Positions 1 to 10,564 are shown, counted from the first letter of the stretch. The stretch is DNA of 64,000 nucleotides from Ancylostoma caninum (GCA_037903475.1 JBAJFG010000064.1:1-64000), one strand, 5' to 3'. The notes: generated by a model from the letters alone, not told the origin. Made by a program: numbers and translations.

Positions 1-2
1 TG

Positions 3-317
3 CTGAGAGCAGGGATGGCATGTTTGATGGTGGGGGTCGTCGAGGACCCACATCGATGGTGGTCGTGGGCGCAGGCCACGGAGTTCTATAGATATCTTCG
101 AAATCAACTACGCGACATGGTGACGTTAGAGGAAATTCGGATGCCGAAGTCGGCAATGAAGACTGGCAAGCCGTCTGGCCCGGAGTCGCTTGGTAAGCCA
201 GCACTCAGGGATGGTCGCATTTCGAAACGGCATCTGAAGCGTGTTGAGAAGAGGAAGGAACGCAGCCTACGCAGAGCCACCGAGAAGGCACTCAATAGTT
301 TGGATTTGGATTCGTGA
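3..317 (+). CDS. C-terminal end of an LTR-retrotransposon protein (partial, enters from the left edge)
   Basis: The frame is open to the window edge and ends with TGA at 315-317. The visible part is about 105 residues and very basic towards its end (many Lys/Arg, e.g. KRHLKRVEKRKERSLRR). No catalytic motif is visible. Its place 20-30 nt upstream of a G-rich polypurine tract and an LTR-like block suggests the tail of a retrotransposon gene, probably the chromodomain-like or basic tail of an integrase, or a last ORF. The family (Ty3/gypsy or BEL) cannot be decided from what is present. An internal ATG at 15 is not needed, because upstream codons are also open. Confidence 0.45.
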   Translation: MRAGMACLMVGVVEDPHRWWSWAQATEFYRYLRNQLRDMVTLEEIRMPKSAMKTGKPSGPESLGKPALRDGRISKRHLKRVEKRKERSLRRATEKALNSLDLDS

Positions 318-338
318 TCTGAGGACAGATCTCGCATT

Positions 339-348
339 AGAGGGGGGC
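339..348 (+). promoter_or_regulatory. Polypurine tract before an LTR
   Basis: AGAGGGGGGC sits just before the TGTAAG start of the LTR-like block and 22 nt after the stop codon. This is where plus-strand DNA synthesis would be primed in an LTR retrotransposon. It is recognised by position and composition only. Confidence 0.5.
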
Positions 349-349
349 A

Positions 350-728
350 TGTAAGATGATGTATGTTATTAACGAAATAACTAGTGTGAGGAAAACTAAG
401 AGAAACTAAGTATGTAACAGATTCTAATTTGATGGATGGTTATTTTGAATTGTTTTGATCTGTTGTAGTTTTGGCGTACTGTAGAGCGCGCCGGGTGCGG
501 CCGATGTCTGGCGAGAACTCACAGCTATAAAAGAAATCCATGGATAGTACGGCGGATCCGAAGCGGCTCTCGGCAGGAACGCCAGCCGTTGTGATTTCTT
601 TCTTGTGATCTGACCATTTTTTCGTTACTCTTTCTCTTTATCCATCTATTGCTCGTATAGTCGTTCGTCTAATAAACTTCATTCTGCGCTAGCGTAGTGA
701 TTGCTCGAGAAAGGGGTCCGTTGGCCCA
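350..728 (+). repeat. 3' LTR (single copy visible)
   Basis: The block starts with TGTAAGATG immediately after the polypurine tract. It contains a TATA box (TATAAAAG, 526-533) and a polyadenylation signal (AATAAA, 671-676) in LTR promoter order. The partner LTR lies outside the window, so the right boundary (about 728, near GGCCCA) is a guess and no target duplication can be tested. Confidence 0.5.
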
Positions 729-818
729 GTGTTTTTTGTCGAAAACCATATAAAACCACACTTGCCAAACTCAAGGGAAGAATTAACAGAGAAAGAAACA
801 ATAAGTAGATAAACGCTC

Positions 819-1097
819 GTGAGGGCACCAAATAAGGATGAGGCAAAAAAGACAAAAAAAAAACAAAAACAAGAAAAGATTTCAAAAGTGAGTAAACGAT
901 TAGAAAACGACAGGAAAGAAAAAGTACCTGATAGCGTTCGCGATCCTGAGATTTTGTCAAAACTATCTCGTGGATCACTTCATATTGAAACCGCGACACG
1001 AGTTGCACTCCCAGAATCACTATGTTCTAAAAGAAAATGCTATTACGAAATGGAACGACGTTTATTTCCTCTTTTTGTTTGTCTCGTCACCGTCTGA
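819..1097 (+). CDS. Short lysine-rich ORF of unknown nature, ending inside a foldback repeat
   Basis: A 92-codon frame rich in Lys/Glu, containing a run of nine A residues. The last 12 or so codons are contributed by the left arm of the foldback repeat at 1061-1290, so any real protein was interrupted there. No family is recognised. It may be chance in A-rich DNA. Confidence 0.15.
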   Translation: MRAPNKDEAKKTKKKQKQEKISKVSKRLENDRKEKVPDSVRDPEILSKLSRGSLHIETATRVALPESLCSKRKCYYEMERRLFPLFVCLVTV

Positions 1098-1290
1098 ATA
1101 CTCTATTTTACTATTTTCAGTAGTGTTGCCGGTAGGCTGCTAGGTTTTGGAGCGATAGAATGAAATAGGAATTTAACAGCATAGAATTCCTGCTTGAACA
1201 TGAAACAAAACCAAAACCTAACACACTTCTGAAAATAGTGAAATAGAGTATTTAGACGGTGATGAGACAAACAAAAAGAGGAAAAAAAGG
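1061..1290. repeat. Foldback (MITE-like) inverted repeat
   Basis: Arms at about 1061-1149 and 1211-1290 are inverted copies of each other. Shared core words are CTCTTTTTGTTTGTCTC, CACCGTCT and ACTCTATTT on the left and their complements on the right, with a few mismatches. The spacer is about 60 nt. There is no coding capacity. It lies just upstream of the PAT-like element's left repeat A1. Confidence 0.7.
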
Positions 1291-1320
1291 CTTGAAACGT
1301 TCACTACTGCGACCTTAGAG

Positions 1321-1525
1321 AAAGTGACCTTTTCACGACGAGGCAGGACACGGGCAAATGGAGGACTCGTCCTGGACGAGTTGTTCGGCGAATAGGAAAT
1401 CCCGAGCGAAATTGAAACTGAGTATTATACGCTGCGTAAAAAGTGGGAAGGGAGAGCGAAGAAGTAGAGAACTCATTCTAGGCTTTGCCGACTTGGCTGA
1501 ACAGCCGTGGATAGTTCCTTTTTTC
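1321..1525 (+). repeat. Split direct repeat A1 of the PAT-like element
   Basis: 205 bp, nearly identical to A2 at 6236-6440. Both begin AAAGTGACCTTTTCACGACG and stop matching after the T-rich run ending in TTTTTTC. It marks the left terminus. Confidence 0.85.
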
Positions 1526-2082
1526 CACTTTATCTCCCAAGACTCCGCTACTTTATATCATATCGATCTTATCTCGCTCCAGTCATGCCGCGGTATACGG
1601 ACATTCGGAAATCTCACCATCCAAATCCCGTTAAGAGTCCGTCACGGTTTTTTGTCCAGGTATCAGATCTAACGTCTCGCCTCACATTTGAAAGCTGCTG
1701 TCCATCCTTTTCGTTCACCTCCTCTGGGTCTCCTAGCCTAATGAGCTTTATATGTTGCCTCAGTACTGAAACGAGCCTGCTTTATATCTCTGCTAACCAA
1801 GTGTTTCGTCATGATGCTACCAGCGTCGCATTTTCATCCCAGCAAAGGGATTTATTTCAAGTTAGAGGGTACCTTCTTACCCAACATACTTTTTCAACAC
1901 CTCACCTGTTACCACCATACAGTTTTTGTTCTGTTACGCCGTTCGCTCCACAATCTTACCTTACTTTGCTCTTACAAGAAAAGAGCATTCGCTGGTCTGT
2001 TGTGTGTAGATAGTGCTTCGTTAGTCGTTCGTTAAATAATTAAGCGTTCGTACAAAAGACGTCGGGTCTCACTTTTCAGATA
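1526..2082 (+). promoter_or_regulatory. 5' untranslated region of the PAT-like element with a splice-acceptor-like end
   Basis: 557 nt between A1 and gag. Open frames here (for example 1507-2013) resemble nothing known. A pyrimidine-AG acceptor (ACTTTTCAG, ending at 2079) lies 3 nt before the gag ATG. In a nematode this would suit cis-splicing of a leader intron or spliced-leader addition. That use is inferred only. Confidence 0.4.
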
Positions 2083-2856
2083 ATGGCGGAGGACGTGCCT
2101 CCCGAGCGAGTGGATCTCATACGGTCAATATCGTCGCAAGTGGCCGAGGGGGTGGGCCCCCTGATTTCAGAGCTGGTCGAGAAAAAATTCAAGGAGCACA
2201 AACAGGGATCCACGAAGCAGCCGAGGATATCCGTTCCGGCGTTATCTCATCCCGGGTTGAAGGCGCAGGCGGAACTACAAACCAGGTGGATAAGGGATAT
2301 CGAGGAAATCGAGGAAGGTGAGAGCGAAGATCAGAAGAAGGACAAGACGGAGGCGCTAAAGAAGAGCCTCAAAAGAAGACTCACGACTGTGGTTGGGGCG
2401 GACACCGATGCCTCGATTTTTGGATTGGCAGACGCATACGAGAAGGTTGATTCGGTTATAGACCAGAGTGATGAGTTTGGGAAAGCCGTCGCAGAACATC
2501 TGAAGAAGACAGCGGCACTGAAACCGAGCGAGGCCAAGAGGAGACGCAGAACGGAACAGCCCTTTCCGCGAGGCGGGTATCCCACGGGAACAGGGATACC
2601 CGCGGGTAATCTGCAGCAGTTCCCCACCTTCTCTCCAGCAGTCCAGCAATTTCCAGGCCCACTTCCACAGTACGCAATCTACGGCAGCGCGCAACAGGGT
2701 CCCCAAGGAGGAAATCAGTTCTACACATTCTATGGATTCCCATCTATACGAGGATTCGGCGGACAAGCTACTCTACCCCAAAAGGCTTGTTACAACTGTG
2801 GACAGTCGGGACATATCGCCGCATCGTGCAGAATCCCCAAGAAACCTACTCAGTAA
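2083..2856 (+). CDS. gag: Gag-like protein of the PAT element with one CCHC zinc knuckle
   Basis: 257 codons. The N-terminal half is charged and probably helical. There is a basic patch around residues 155-160 (KRRRRTEQ), then a Pro/Gly/Gln/Phe-rich linker of about 70 residues. A single CX2CX4HX4C knuckle (C236, C239, H244, C249) lies near the C-terminus. Such knuckles bind the element RNA in particles. The ATG at 2083 follows the acceptor-like TTTTCAG. The last 125 nt overlap the RT-RH frame in a different phase, so the polymerase is probably made by frameshifting or from an internal start. The frame is intact. Confidence 0.8.
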   Translation: MAEDVPPERVDLIRSISSQVAEGVGPLISELVEKKFKEHKQGSTKQPRISVPALSHPGLKAQAELQTRWIRDIEEIEEGESEDQKKDKTEALKKSLKRRLTTVVGADTDASIFGLADAYEKVDSVIDQSDEFGKAVAEHLKKTAALKPSEAKRRRRTEQPFPRGGYPTGTGIPAGNLQQFPTFSPAVQQFPGPLPQYAIYGSAQQGPQGGNQFYTFYGFPSIRGFGGQATLPQKACYNCGQSGHIAASCRIPKKPTQ

Positions 2857-4822
2857 GTTCAGAGCTGGTGAGATCATTAGAAACAATGAATTCTGGGAAG
2901 GGCTAGAACTATCTAACCCAGTAAGAGATTGGGTTTCAGTTGGGTTTAAAATCAACTTTATAGATTCACCGCCGCTGCAAATTAGCTTGCCCAACAACCG
3001 GTCCACAGCGTTCCTCAATGCGGAATTCGTTGACGGTGCCGTCGATGAACTCGTTCAGACGGGCGCCGTTGAAACAGTAACAGAAAAGCCCGCCATCTTC
3101 TCCCCACTATCAGTGGCGGAAGGTAAGAAACTGAGATTGATACTGGATCTGTCGTGGCTAAACGAGCACGTGGTAAAAGAGTCCATAAAGTTCGAAGACA
3201 TGACGAAAGCATGGGACATGCTCAGAGGGGCCAAATATCTTTCGACCTTTGATCTAAAGTCAGGCTACCACCATGTTTCGGTACATCCCGCTTATAGGAA
3301 ATATTTTGGGTTCAGATGGAGAAATAACTTCTATGTCTTCAAAGTCCTGCCATTCGGATTCTCACCAGCTCCTTACATTTTTACAAAACTATTCAAGCCC
3401 CTGTTGAAGAAATGGAGAAGAGCAGACATCAACATATGTTTGTACATAGATGACGGTCTGATTTGTGGACAGAGTGAGGAAGAAGTGAGCTTGGCCGTTG
3501 CAACAGTGTGTGAGGACTTCAAAAGAGCGGGAGTAACGCTGTCGTGGGAGAAGTGTAGGCTAAAACCTCAGAGCCTCAGTACATGGCTCGGTTTCGATAT
3601 TGACTTGAGGAACAGAGAAGTCAGAATCACAAAAGAGAGGATAGCTAAAGCCGCGCGACGGCTTCAGAGCTTGCGAAGCTCTAAAAGACTGACTCTGCGA
3701 GAGCGGTTGGCATTTGTGGGGACCGTCAATTCGATGTGGTTCGTTTTAGCATGCGAACCACAACTCTACACGAGGGCAATTGTGGCAAAGGTCACAAGAG
3801 AAGAGACACCACTGGACTATCACTTTCCGCTGGAAGCGGACGAAGTTATCGAACTCGACTATTGGAACGACAGGTTATCAAATGGTACGTTTTCTAAGAA
3901 ATTCGATTCTAAAACAATCTCCCCATCAGCGCTAATTATGACGGATGCGTCCAATCTAGGGTTAGCAGCGGTAATGTATAGGAACCTAGAGGTCGAGAGA
4001 ACAGCCACCAACATTAACGCGCAGTTCAGAGCAGAATCCAGCACCTGTAGAGAACTCCTAGCCGTGAGATTCGCGCTAGACACATGGAAGGAGAACTTAA
4101 AAGGCTTAGAGGTCGAACTTAGAATAGACAATCAGAGCGCAGCCACTATTCTTGAAAAAGGAAGCACTGTCCCGCTTTTGCACAATATTAGCCACCAAAT
4201 TCTCAGTATTTTGAGAAACAGTAGCAGTTCTCTAATTATCCGATGGATCCCGCGAAGCGAAAACATAGAGGCGGACTTAGCGAGCAGAATGATAGACCAC
4301 GACGACTGGGGTATCCAGCAATCTATAGCGAACGCAGTTCAAAACAGGTGGGGATTAGCGGAAGTAGATATGTTTGCGACGGAAAGTAACTCCAAAACCA
4401 AGCATTTCATAGGAAAATTCAGGAGCGCCTCATCCAGACAAATAGCAACTGACGCGTTAGATCCGTACAATTTGAACCTGTGGAGAATGGGAATCCTATG
4501 GTTGGTCCCACCACCATAGGATTCCCATTATGATTTGATTCACGCAGCAGTTTATACACTCTCTTTAGCCGAAGGAAAAGCCATTCTTGGAATGCCCTAT
4601 TGGCCCTCACATAGGTCCTTCTCTGCACTCAAAAAATTGGGGGGAGGTTGGATCGAAGCAGTGAGAGACGGAGTCCTATTCCCAACCGGAACGAAAATCT
4701 TCCAAAGGCCCTCCATCCCAGCCGCAGCCTTTCCTTCGGAATTCTCGTCATTCCCGTTCATTTTCGTGTTTCTGGATTTCTCAAATAACCCCAAAGAAAG
4801 CCGTAGGATAAGTTTCTGTTGA
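2732..4822 (+). pseudogene. Reverse transcriptase-RNase H of the PAT element, broken by one in-frame TAG
   Basis: The RT domain shows the fingers (LRLILDLSWLN), the motif around residue 175 (STFDLKSGYHHV), LPFGFSPAP, and the catalytic YIDD at residues 238-241. RNase H follows with its acidic residues in TDAS (D405), CRELLA, RIDNQSA and ENIEADLASR. TAG at 4517-4519 interrupts the frame. The same frame then stays open to TGA at 4820-4822 and carries the conserved DIRS-type tail (PYWPS, 20 codons after the stop), so one nonsense codon separates this copy from a full-length frame. The stop lies in a perfect 16-bp inverted repeat (4486-4501 and 4514-4529). The ATG at 2732 is simply the first in frame; the true start may be a gag frameshift. 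Confidence 0.85.
4486..4529. repeat. Perfect 16-bp inverted repeat carrying the nonsense codon
   Basis: AATGGGAATCCTATGG (4486-4501) is followed after 12 nt by its exact reverse complement (4514-4529). The right arm contains the TAG at 4517-4519. It lies in the conserved C-terminal part of the RNase H region, where a palindrome is not expected. Confidence 0.85.
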
Positions 4823-4842
4823 CCCTCGGCATTGCAATTCTG

Positions 4843-4938
4843 CCTAATAAAGCCCGTCGAACCTATTTGCCCGTGTAGTGCAGGAGTGAAAGGGGCGTTT
4901 ATGACGAAGCACCCAGTGAAACCGGGTGAAGAGGCATA
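4843..4938 (+). repeat. Split direct repeat B1
   Basis: 96 bp from CCTAATAAAGCCCG to GAAGAGGCATA, matching B2 with one obvious base difference. It carries AATAAA, which may end the gag/RT transcript. Confidence 0.85.
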
Positions 4939-6233
4939 AGGAGTGTTTATACTTCGGCGCGACGCGACCGTCGCGTCCCAGCAAACTGTTCAAATGCGAT
5001 GGGTCGCGGGGCGACGTTGCGCCCTGTTTACACTTTTTTCTTGAAAAACGACGCGATGGGACGAATTCGCGTCGCGCCTGCTAGCAGACGCGACGCGATG
5101 GTTTTGCTGATGTTGCAGACTGGAGTTCACCACTGTTCCAGAGTTTTTCGAGTGGTTTTGGCCCAAAACCTACGGAATAGGACGAATTCAGTTGTGAATG
5201 TGAACTAACCTGGAAGCGTCGTATGCTTTTTAGGTAGTAATTTTGTGAGCTTTTTATGTTTCTGATGTTGTCTTCTGTTCACGAGCGGTTACTGCTTACA
5301 ACTGGTCAGCCGAGCTGTAGAAGAACACAATGTGGGTATACATGTTACTATATATTGATCTAGAGATTTTGTTCTGAATTTGAGTTATCGGAATCGTTTT
5401 CCTTTCACGTAGACATCGTTGTACAGGTGCTTCAGAACAGTGTTGACCAGTGCGGTATTGATTTGTAGGTGAATGTAGGATAGTCCTGCGTTCCGACACT
5501 TCTTATAATTTTTCACGTTCCGGTGTGGTTTTGTGCAAGACCCCCCCCCCCCCCACATAACAGAAATCACAAAATAACACGTCTAACCAGTGAAAGATTG
5601 GAAAAGATCAAAAGCACGGGGCTAGAATATGACTTAGTGAACGAAACTCCCAACTAGGTCAGAAAATCACACATTCGACCAGCACAGGACCAAAAACATC
5701 AAATCGAGGCACTGGAACAACTTACACTTTGAACAAGGAAAACCCTGGTAGTACTACTAGAACACACCTGAACAGTGGAAAAAAAAAACACAAAGTGTCG
5801 AAGCATGGGACTACAACAATGTATGCATAGGAGAAAAACCATACCATTCTGATAACTCAAATGCAAAAACAGATCTCTGAACATACAAATAAATGAGAAA
5901 AACCCGCAATGCTTTCTTCGATATCTTGGAAACATTCTTGGCGAGGAACCCGGCCCAAAATTGCAGTCCCCGCAGAGATCACCACTGAAATTCGCTGAGA
6001 ACTTCCCCTAAATATTCTAGACCAGAAACGGTACCATGAGGTCCAAAACAGTCCGTGGAAACCCATGATCGCCGCTAAGTCGGGGCGTGCATGTGATTTT
6101 GCGTGGGTACGTAGATTTGCGACGTTCAGCATGGCGCGACGGGGCGACGCGACGGCTTCGCTACCCGCCGCGTCGCGCGTGTTGTGGCCGTCACCGCGAC
6201 GCCATCGCGTCGCGAAAAAGTATAAACACTCCT
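4939..6233. mobile_element. Non-coding TIR element inserted at the B1/A2 junction
   Basis: 1295 bp bounded by AGGAGTGTTTATACTT and its complement AAGTATAAACACTCCT, followed inward on both sides by CGCGACGCGA words. ATA at 4936-4938 and again at 6234-6236 fits a 3-bp target duplication, as in PIF/Harbinger-type elements. Removing it restores contiguous B1-A2. No transposase frame is visible. The interior holds a C14-15 run near 5540. Confidence 0.75.
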
Positions 6234-6235
6234 AT

Positions 6236-6440
6236 AAAGTGACCTTTTCACGACGAGGCAGGACACGGGCAAATGGAAGACTCGTCCTGGACGAGTTGTT
6301 CGACGAATAGGAAATCCCGCGCGAAATTGAAACTGAGTATTATACGCTGCGTAAAAAGTGGGAAGGAAGAGCGAAGGAGTAGAGAACTCATTCTAGGCTT
6401 TGCCGACTTGGCTGAACAGCCGTGGATAGTTCCTTTTTTC
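6236..6440 (+). repeat. Split direct repeat A2
   Basis: 205 bp, the second copy of A1 at a constant offset of 4915, with a handful of substitutions. Its last bases overlap the first codons of the recombinase frame (ATG at 6422). Confidence 0.85.
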
Positions 6441-7616
6441 TTCGGGGGAAACTGGAGAAAACACCTGAGCAGACGTTTACAGAATCAACGACCCGCGAGC
6501 AAAACATAAGGAGACTCCAAACGCTAGCCAGGGAAATCCACGAGGAAGTGGAAGACTCTTTAGAGCACTTACTCACCAATTCGAGGGCGCCAAGTACTAT
6601 AAGAACCTACAGTAGGACTCTGGAAGAATTCTATAATTGGCAGCAAAATTACCCAGCCGCAACAACACTCCATCAGCTCGATAGCGCAGCGATCTTCATA
6701 GCCAAGAAAAGCGCTACTTCCTCAATGAAAACATTGGCAACATTCGTCGCAGCCCTGGCCTTCAGTAGGATGGGTAGAAAACCCCACGAGGCAGAAAAAT
6801 GGACAATTCTAGACGAAATGGTAAGGAGCAGAAGAGGAACCGAACCAGTTAAGGAAAAGAACTTCGTGACCACCGAGGAATGGCTAGGCCTGCTCGACGC
6901 GACCGCGCTTGTAAATTGGCCACCCTGGAGAGTCGATCGTACACTGATCCTGCTGACACTGCTAAATTGTGGTCTCCCGTATCTCCGAAGCAGTGAACAT
7001 TCGCGCAGAGGACATAACGGAGGAAGAACAAGCCTGGAAATGTCAGATAAGAGTGAGGATTTAGTCTAATTATAATGGCCACTTAATCCAGTTGCATCAA
7101 TTCAAATTCTTTCAGCGAGCCAAGAACGACCAATTCGGAAGCGGAACAGCTGTGTACCTAGCCAAGGAGCCATGGTTCGACGACGTTCTGAGAAGACACA
7201 AGCTCCTTCGAAGGAATGGCCAACTTCTAACAACGGACACCGGTCGAAGATGGTCAGAAGCAGCGGCTACATCGGAGATCCGCAGATTATGCGAAGCGGC
7301 GAACATCAGAACTCTCTCCCCTCATGCTTTCCGGAGGGGCGGCACAATGAGGGCACTCGAGAACGGAGTTAGCGTGGACAGCGTCCAGCGCAGACGCAGA
7401 TGGGCTAGCACCAAATCTATGAGACCTTATGTAAACTGCTCTTTGGTCACTCGGGAGGACCCGCCAACCTCATCAAGTAATGTCTTTCCTATCAGTTTTC
7501 TCCTCAGGACCTCATCCTTTCCTCACATCCGCACTTTTCTATTCACTACGAGTGACTCATTCATTACGAGTGAAATATCACGCGGGATCGCCTATTATCA
7601 TGTTATTCCAGTCTGA
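6422..7616 (+). pseudogene. Tyrosine recombinase of the PAT element (one intron, one frameshift)
   Basis: Residues from about 45 (STIRTYSRTLEEFYNW) look like a core-binding domain. The catalytic domain then begins in LILLTLLNCGL, where a one-base insertion in the C run at 6975-6977 shifts the frame just before the first catalytic Arg. The restored phase meets a GT...AG intron at 7053-7115 (GTGAGG...TTCTTTCAG, 63 nt) that keeps the frame into the last exon. That exon carries the box II H-x-x-R (SPHAFRRGG) and the nucleophile in MRPYVN (Tyr codon 7428-7430). The enzyme would integrate the circular DNA intermediate. The 3' end of the frame past the Tyr is not conserved-looking. Stop at 7614-7616. 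Confidence 0.8.
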
Positions 7617-7911
7617 TATTTTGTTTTTCTTCCATGCACCTGTCGTCGTAAAGATTCCTAGGCTTTGGTCCGGATTTTTGATGGACTTCTAGCACATTTT
7701 TATGTTTGTTGTCATCCGTTGTTTTTTATTCGTTTCAGTGCACGTCTGGCCAAAGCGAATGTGAAAATGTCATTTATTTATATCCTTCTGTCGACATCGT
7801 TATATCCTGCCCAGTGAATTTGGCTTTTAGTCGTTATAATCTTGTCATGTTGAACGTTACGTAAACGTAAACGTTACATCAGCCAAGTCGACCTAATAAA
7901 ACCCGTCGAAA
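7617..7911 (+). other. 3' untranslated region between recombinase and B2
   Basis: No gene is seen. A partial extra copy of the B-repeat start (CCTAATAAAACCCGTCGAA, 7892-7910) directly precedes B2. Confidence 0.5.
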
Positions 7912-8007
7912 CCTAATAAAGCCCGTCGAACCTATTTGCCCGTGTAGTGCAGGAGTGAAAGGGGCGTTTATGACGAAGCACCCGGTGAAACCGGGTGAAG
8001 AGGCATA
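7912..8007 (+). repeat. Split direct repeat B2, right end of the PAT-like element
   Basis: 96 bp, the same length as B1, from CCTAATAAAGCCCG to GAGGCATA. It contains AATAAA for transcript ends. Flanking sequence differs from that after B1. Confidence 0.85.
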
Positions 8008-9213
8008 AAACGTCATTTCTAAGACAACTGAGAATTATATTCCTGTATTGATACAGCATTCATGGACGTTGAAAAGTTCTTATATAGGGGAAAATCGCAA
8101 AACATTTTAAATGAAAGAGGAATATTCATTTGCATACTAATTTTCACTATGAAACGAAAAAAAATTGAAGTCGCAGGTTTGGCGCGACTTTTACTCCACT
8201 TTGTCTGTAGCGGCTCCTACGTCAGTTATTCATCACTTTACGCAAAAAATAGTGTTACGAGCAGTCACGAGCTCGGTCGTGCACGAGGGTATGAACTTCG
8301 CGCCGCTCTGCGTCTCGCGTCCCCGAGCGCTATTTTCCCCGCCCTTTTCTCGCCCGTTGTCAGGTTGTCGCGAAGTTCATGACTTCGCGACAACCTGACA
8401 ACCTGCCAACAAGGTGACAGGTTCGCAACACCTTCGCGCCGCACCGCTCTCGCGTGTTTTAACATGCGGTTCGGCGCGAACCTGGCACGCCCTGTCTCGA
8501 GCCACCCTCGTGACAGGTTGCGAACATGATGTCACGACGTCAGGGGGGATTACTACCAGCCCTGGGAACAGTTGCTGCTAGGGTTTCTATTCGAACCAGT
8601 AAGCCGTTCGGGCTGCATTCGTGCTGCACAGTTATCAGAGTTAGCAGCATGTGAAATACGCTCAAAACCCTGTTGAGATCTAGCAGGATTTCGCTGTGTT
8701 GAGGGACGTAAAACCTATATCCAATGGTGAAATGGCGCGAAACACACAGAAATCCACGAAATTGGGGAGCTATTTTGCGTGCATCTATCTAGTAGTGCTC
8801 CCCTTGACAACCGTGGGTCCCGGCCCGCGGTACTCATGCGCGCTTGTGCAACTGGTAGCCTGTGTGAGTTGCTGTGTTCATCACTGCGCGGGCACTGCCA
8901 TGCCGATTTTCTCGTGATTTGAGGTCCTTCGCAGGTTATACACTGCTCTCTCTGTTCATCTACCATTTGTTATGCATCGACAGTGCTTGCCACCTTTTGC
9001 ATTTTAACCTAGCGTCGAGAATCTCGACGGGTGCTGCGAATTTCTTTGAAGAGCTTAGACAGCTCAGTAACTACTAAATTGCTATTGCTAAGCACCTCCC
9101 CTTCATGAAGTTGTTGTAGCCTTTCTAGGCTAGGCCTGGAAAAGCTACAAGCTTTGTTGCTAAAGCCTTCCAGTCTTCAATGCGTATACATCGTGGTTTG
9201 TGGGGTTCACACT
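8008..9213. other. Intergenic stretch with one strong palindrome
   Basis: I recognise no gene. 8260-8530 is GC-rich and holds a perfect 21-bp inverted repeat with a 5-nt loop (8356-8376 and 8382-8402), with TTCGCG-type words repeated around it, probably a MITE core. A second imperfect palindrome lies at 9114-9152 (GTAGC...GCTAC). Confidence 0.5.
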
Positions 9214-9498
9214 GCCGCTATAGTCGAGGACTGCAGCACCCTGCGTCCCCGTTGCTGGCGACTGTGATACCGGTGCACATCGATTGTAGGCGTCGCGACG
9301 GCCGCCGAAGCTGTTACTAGCAATCGCCAACATCGGCGGCGTCGGTGCCTGTCGATTGATCGCCAACGTTGGCGATTGGCAGCCGCCAGTGTTGGCGACT
9401 GCGGCTTCGGTGCAAATCGATTGTGAGCGGTCGCCAACATTCGCAGCCTGTGTCGCCGGCGACGGCGACACAAGGTGCTCCTCGAGGAGTATAGCGGC
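9214..9498. repeat. Foldback repeat rich in CGCCAAC words
   Basis: Arms 9214-9240 and 9474-9498 are complementary (GCCGCTATA...GCAGCACC against GGTGCTCC...TATAGCGGC). Inside are several GTTGGCGAT/ATCGCCAAC inversions, including the near-perfect palindrome at 9357-9375. It lies 4 nt left of the target duplication of the TRIM-like array. Confidence 0.6.
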
Positions 9499-9507
9499 TA
9501 CCTTAGA

Positions 9508-9802
9508 TGTACCCGTCTTACTGGTTGCGGGCTTCCCGACTTATTGGTTGCGGGATTTTGCTGCTGTATTCGCAGTCCGGTGGTTCAGTTTTATTGCATG
9601 CTTGTATTCACATGACAATTATAAACGGACGTAGGTAGCAGTCATACCGTGCTTTTATGCAGCACGGTATCATATCACAATAACCCAGATGCGCTGCAGG
9701 GCGCATCTGTGTAAACAAGAAACAACATCGAGCAGTGACTGATATGGGGTAACGGCAACATAATATGAAATCTATGAACTATGCGTTATGCGGAGCATAA
9801 CA
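9508..9802 (-). repeat. LTR-D (downstream terminal LTR of the TRIM-like array)
   Basis: 295 bp, identical by eye to LTR-A. It contains three small perfect hairpins (TACCGTGC...GCACGGTA, CAGATGCG...CGCATCTG, GTTATGC...GCATAAC). The last is at the U3 end. Confidence 0.85.
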
Positions 9803-10059
9803 ATTGGTTGCGGGATGTTGCTGCTGTATTCGCAGTCCGGTGGTTCAGTTTTATTGCATGCTTGTATTCACATGACAATTATAAACGGACGTAGATAGCA
9901 GTCGTACCGTGCTTTTATGCAGCACGGTATCATATCACAATAACCCAGATGCGCTGCAGGGCGCATCTGGGTAAACAATGAGCTACATAGAAAGATGACT
10001 GATACGATATAACGGCAACATGACGTATCTATGAAATACGCGTTATGCGGAGCATAACA
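9803..10059 (-). repeat. LTR-C (truncated internal LTR)
   Basis: It matches LTR-B, including the variant CATAGAAAGATGACTG-type tail, but lacks the first 35 plus-strand bases and is fused directly to LTR-D. Confidence 0.75.
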
Positions 10060-10564
10060 CTCCGCCGCAGCCCACGACAGCAAATGTGGAGGAAAAGGTA
10101 TGACTAGAGAACAAGATCTGCTGTGAGCGATAGAAAATTGTAGATCATGTCGGTGTTGCCGTAGTGTTGTCCGTTGTGACCATAGAAGTTGACGTCGATG
10201 TTGTGATGTGGATATCGTTGATAGTCGTTGCATTCGATTGCGAAGCTCATGAAGTTGCAGTGCGATGGCTCGGCATGGTAGTTGGTTGTGTTTTTTGGTG
10301 TTTTCTGTGTTTGCACACTTTTTTGGAGTTTTTCGGGGACCTTTATTTGGCGGTCAACCCCGATTGTGGTATTATTTCAACCCGATTTTGTCCTTTCTAT
10401 CTTCAGGACAAAATTCTTAGCCCGAACATGTGGGCTGTTTGGCTTATTTGCCGTGACACTGTTTCTGTTCAGTGTTAACTTCCAGGTCTCAACGTTTGTG
10501 TGCGTTGAAACGGGAAGAGTATTTTTCCAGGCCTCAGTGGAGGCGGAAAATATGGCTTATTTTA

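Larger units (their letters stand above)
1321..8007 (+). mobile_element. PAT-like (DIRS-order) tyrosine-recombinase retrotransposon
   Basis: The element has split direct repeats instead of LTRs: A1 (1321-1525), B1 (4843-4938), A2 (6236-6440), B2 (7912-8007). Inside lie gag, RT-RNase H and a tyrosine recombinase, and there is no DDE integrase. This is the plan of the PAT group of DIRS-like elements, first known from nematodes. These integrate by recombinase, and I see no target duplication, as expected. A 1295-bp TIR element (4939-6233) splits the B1/A2 junction, so the original length was about 5.4 kb. The RT-RH frame has one nonsense codon and the recombinase one frameshift, so this copy is probably dead. 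Confidence 0.85.
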
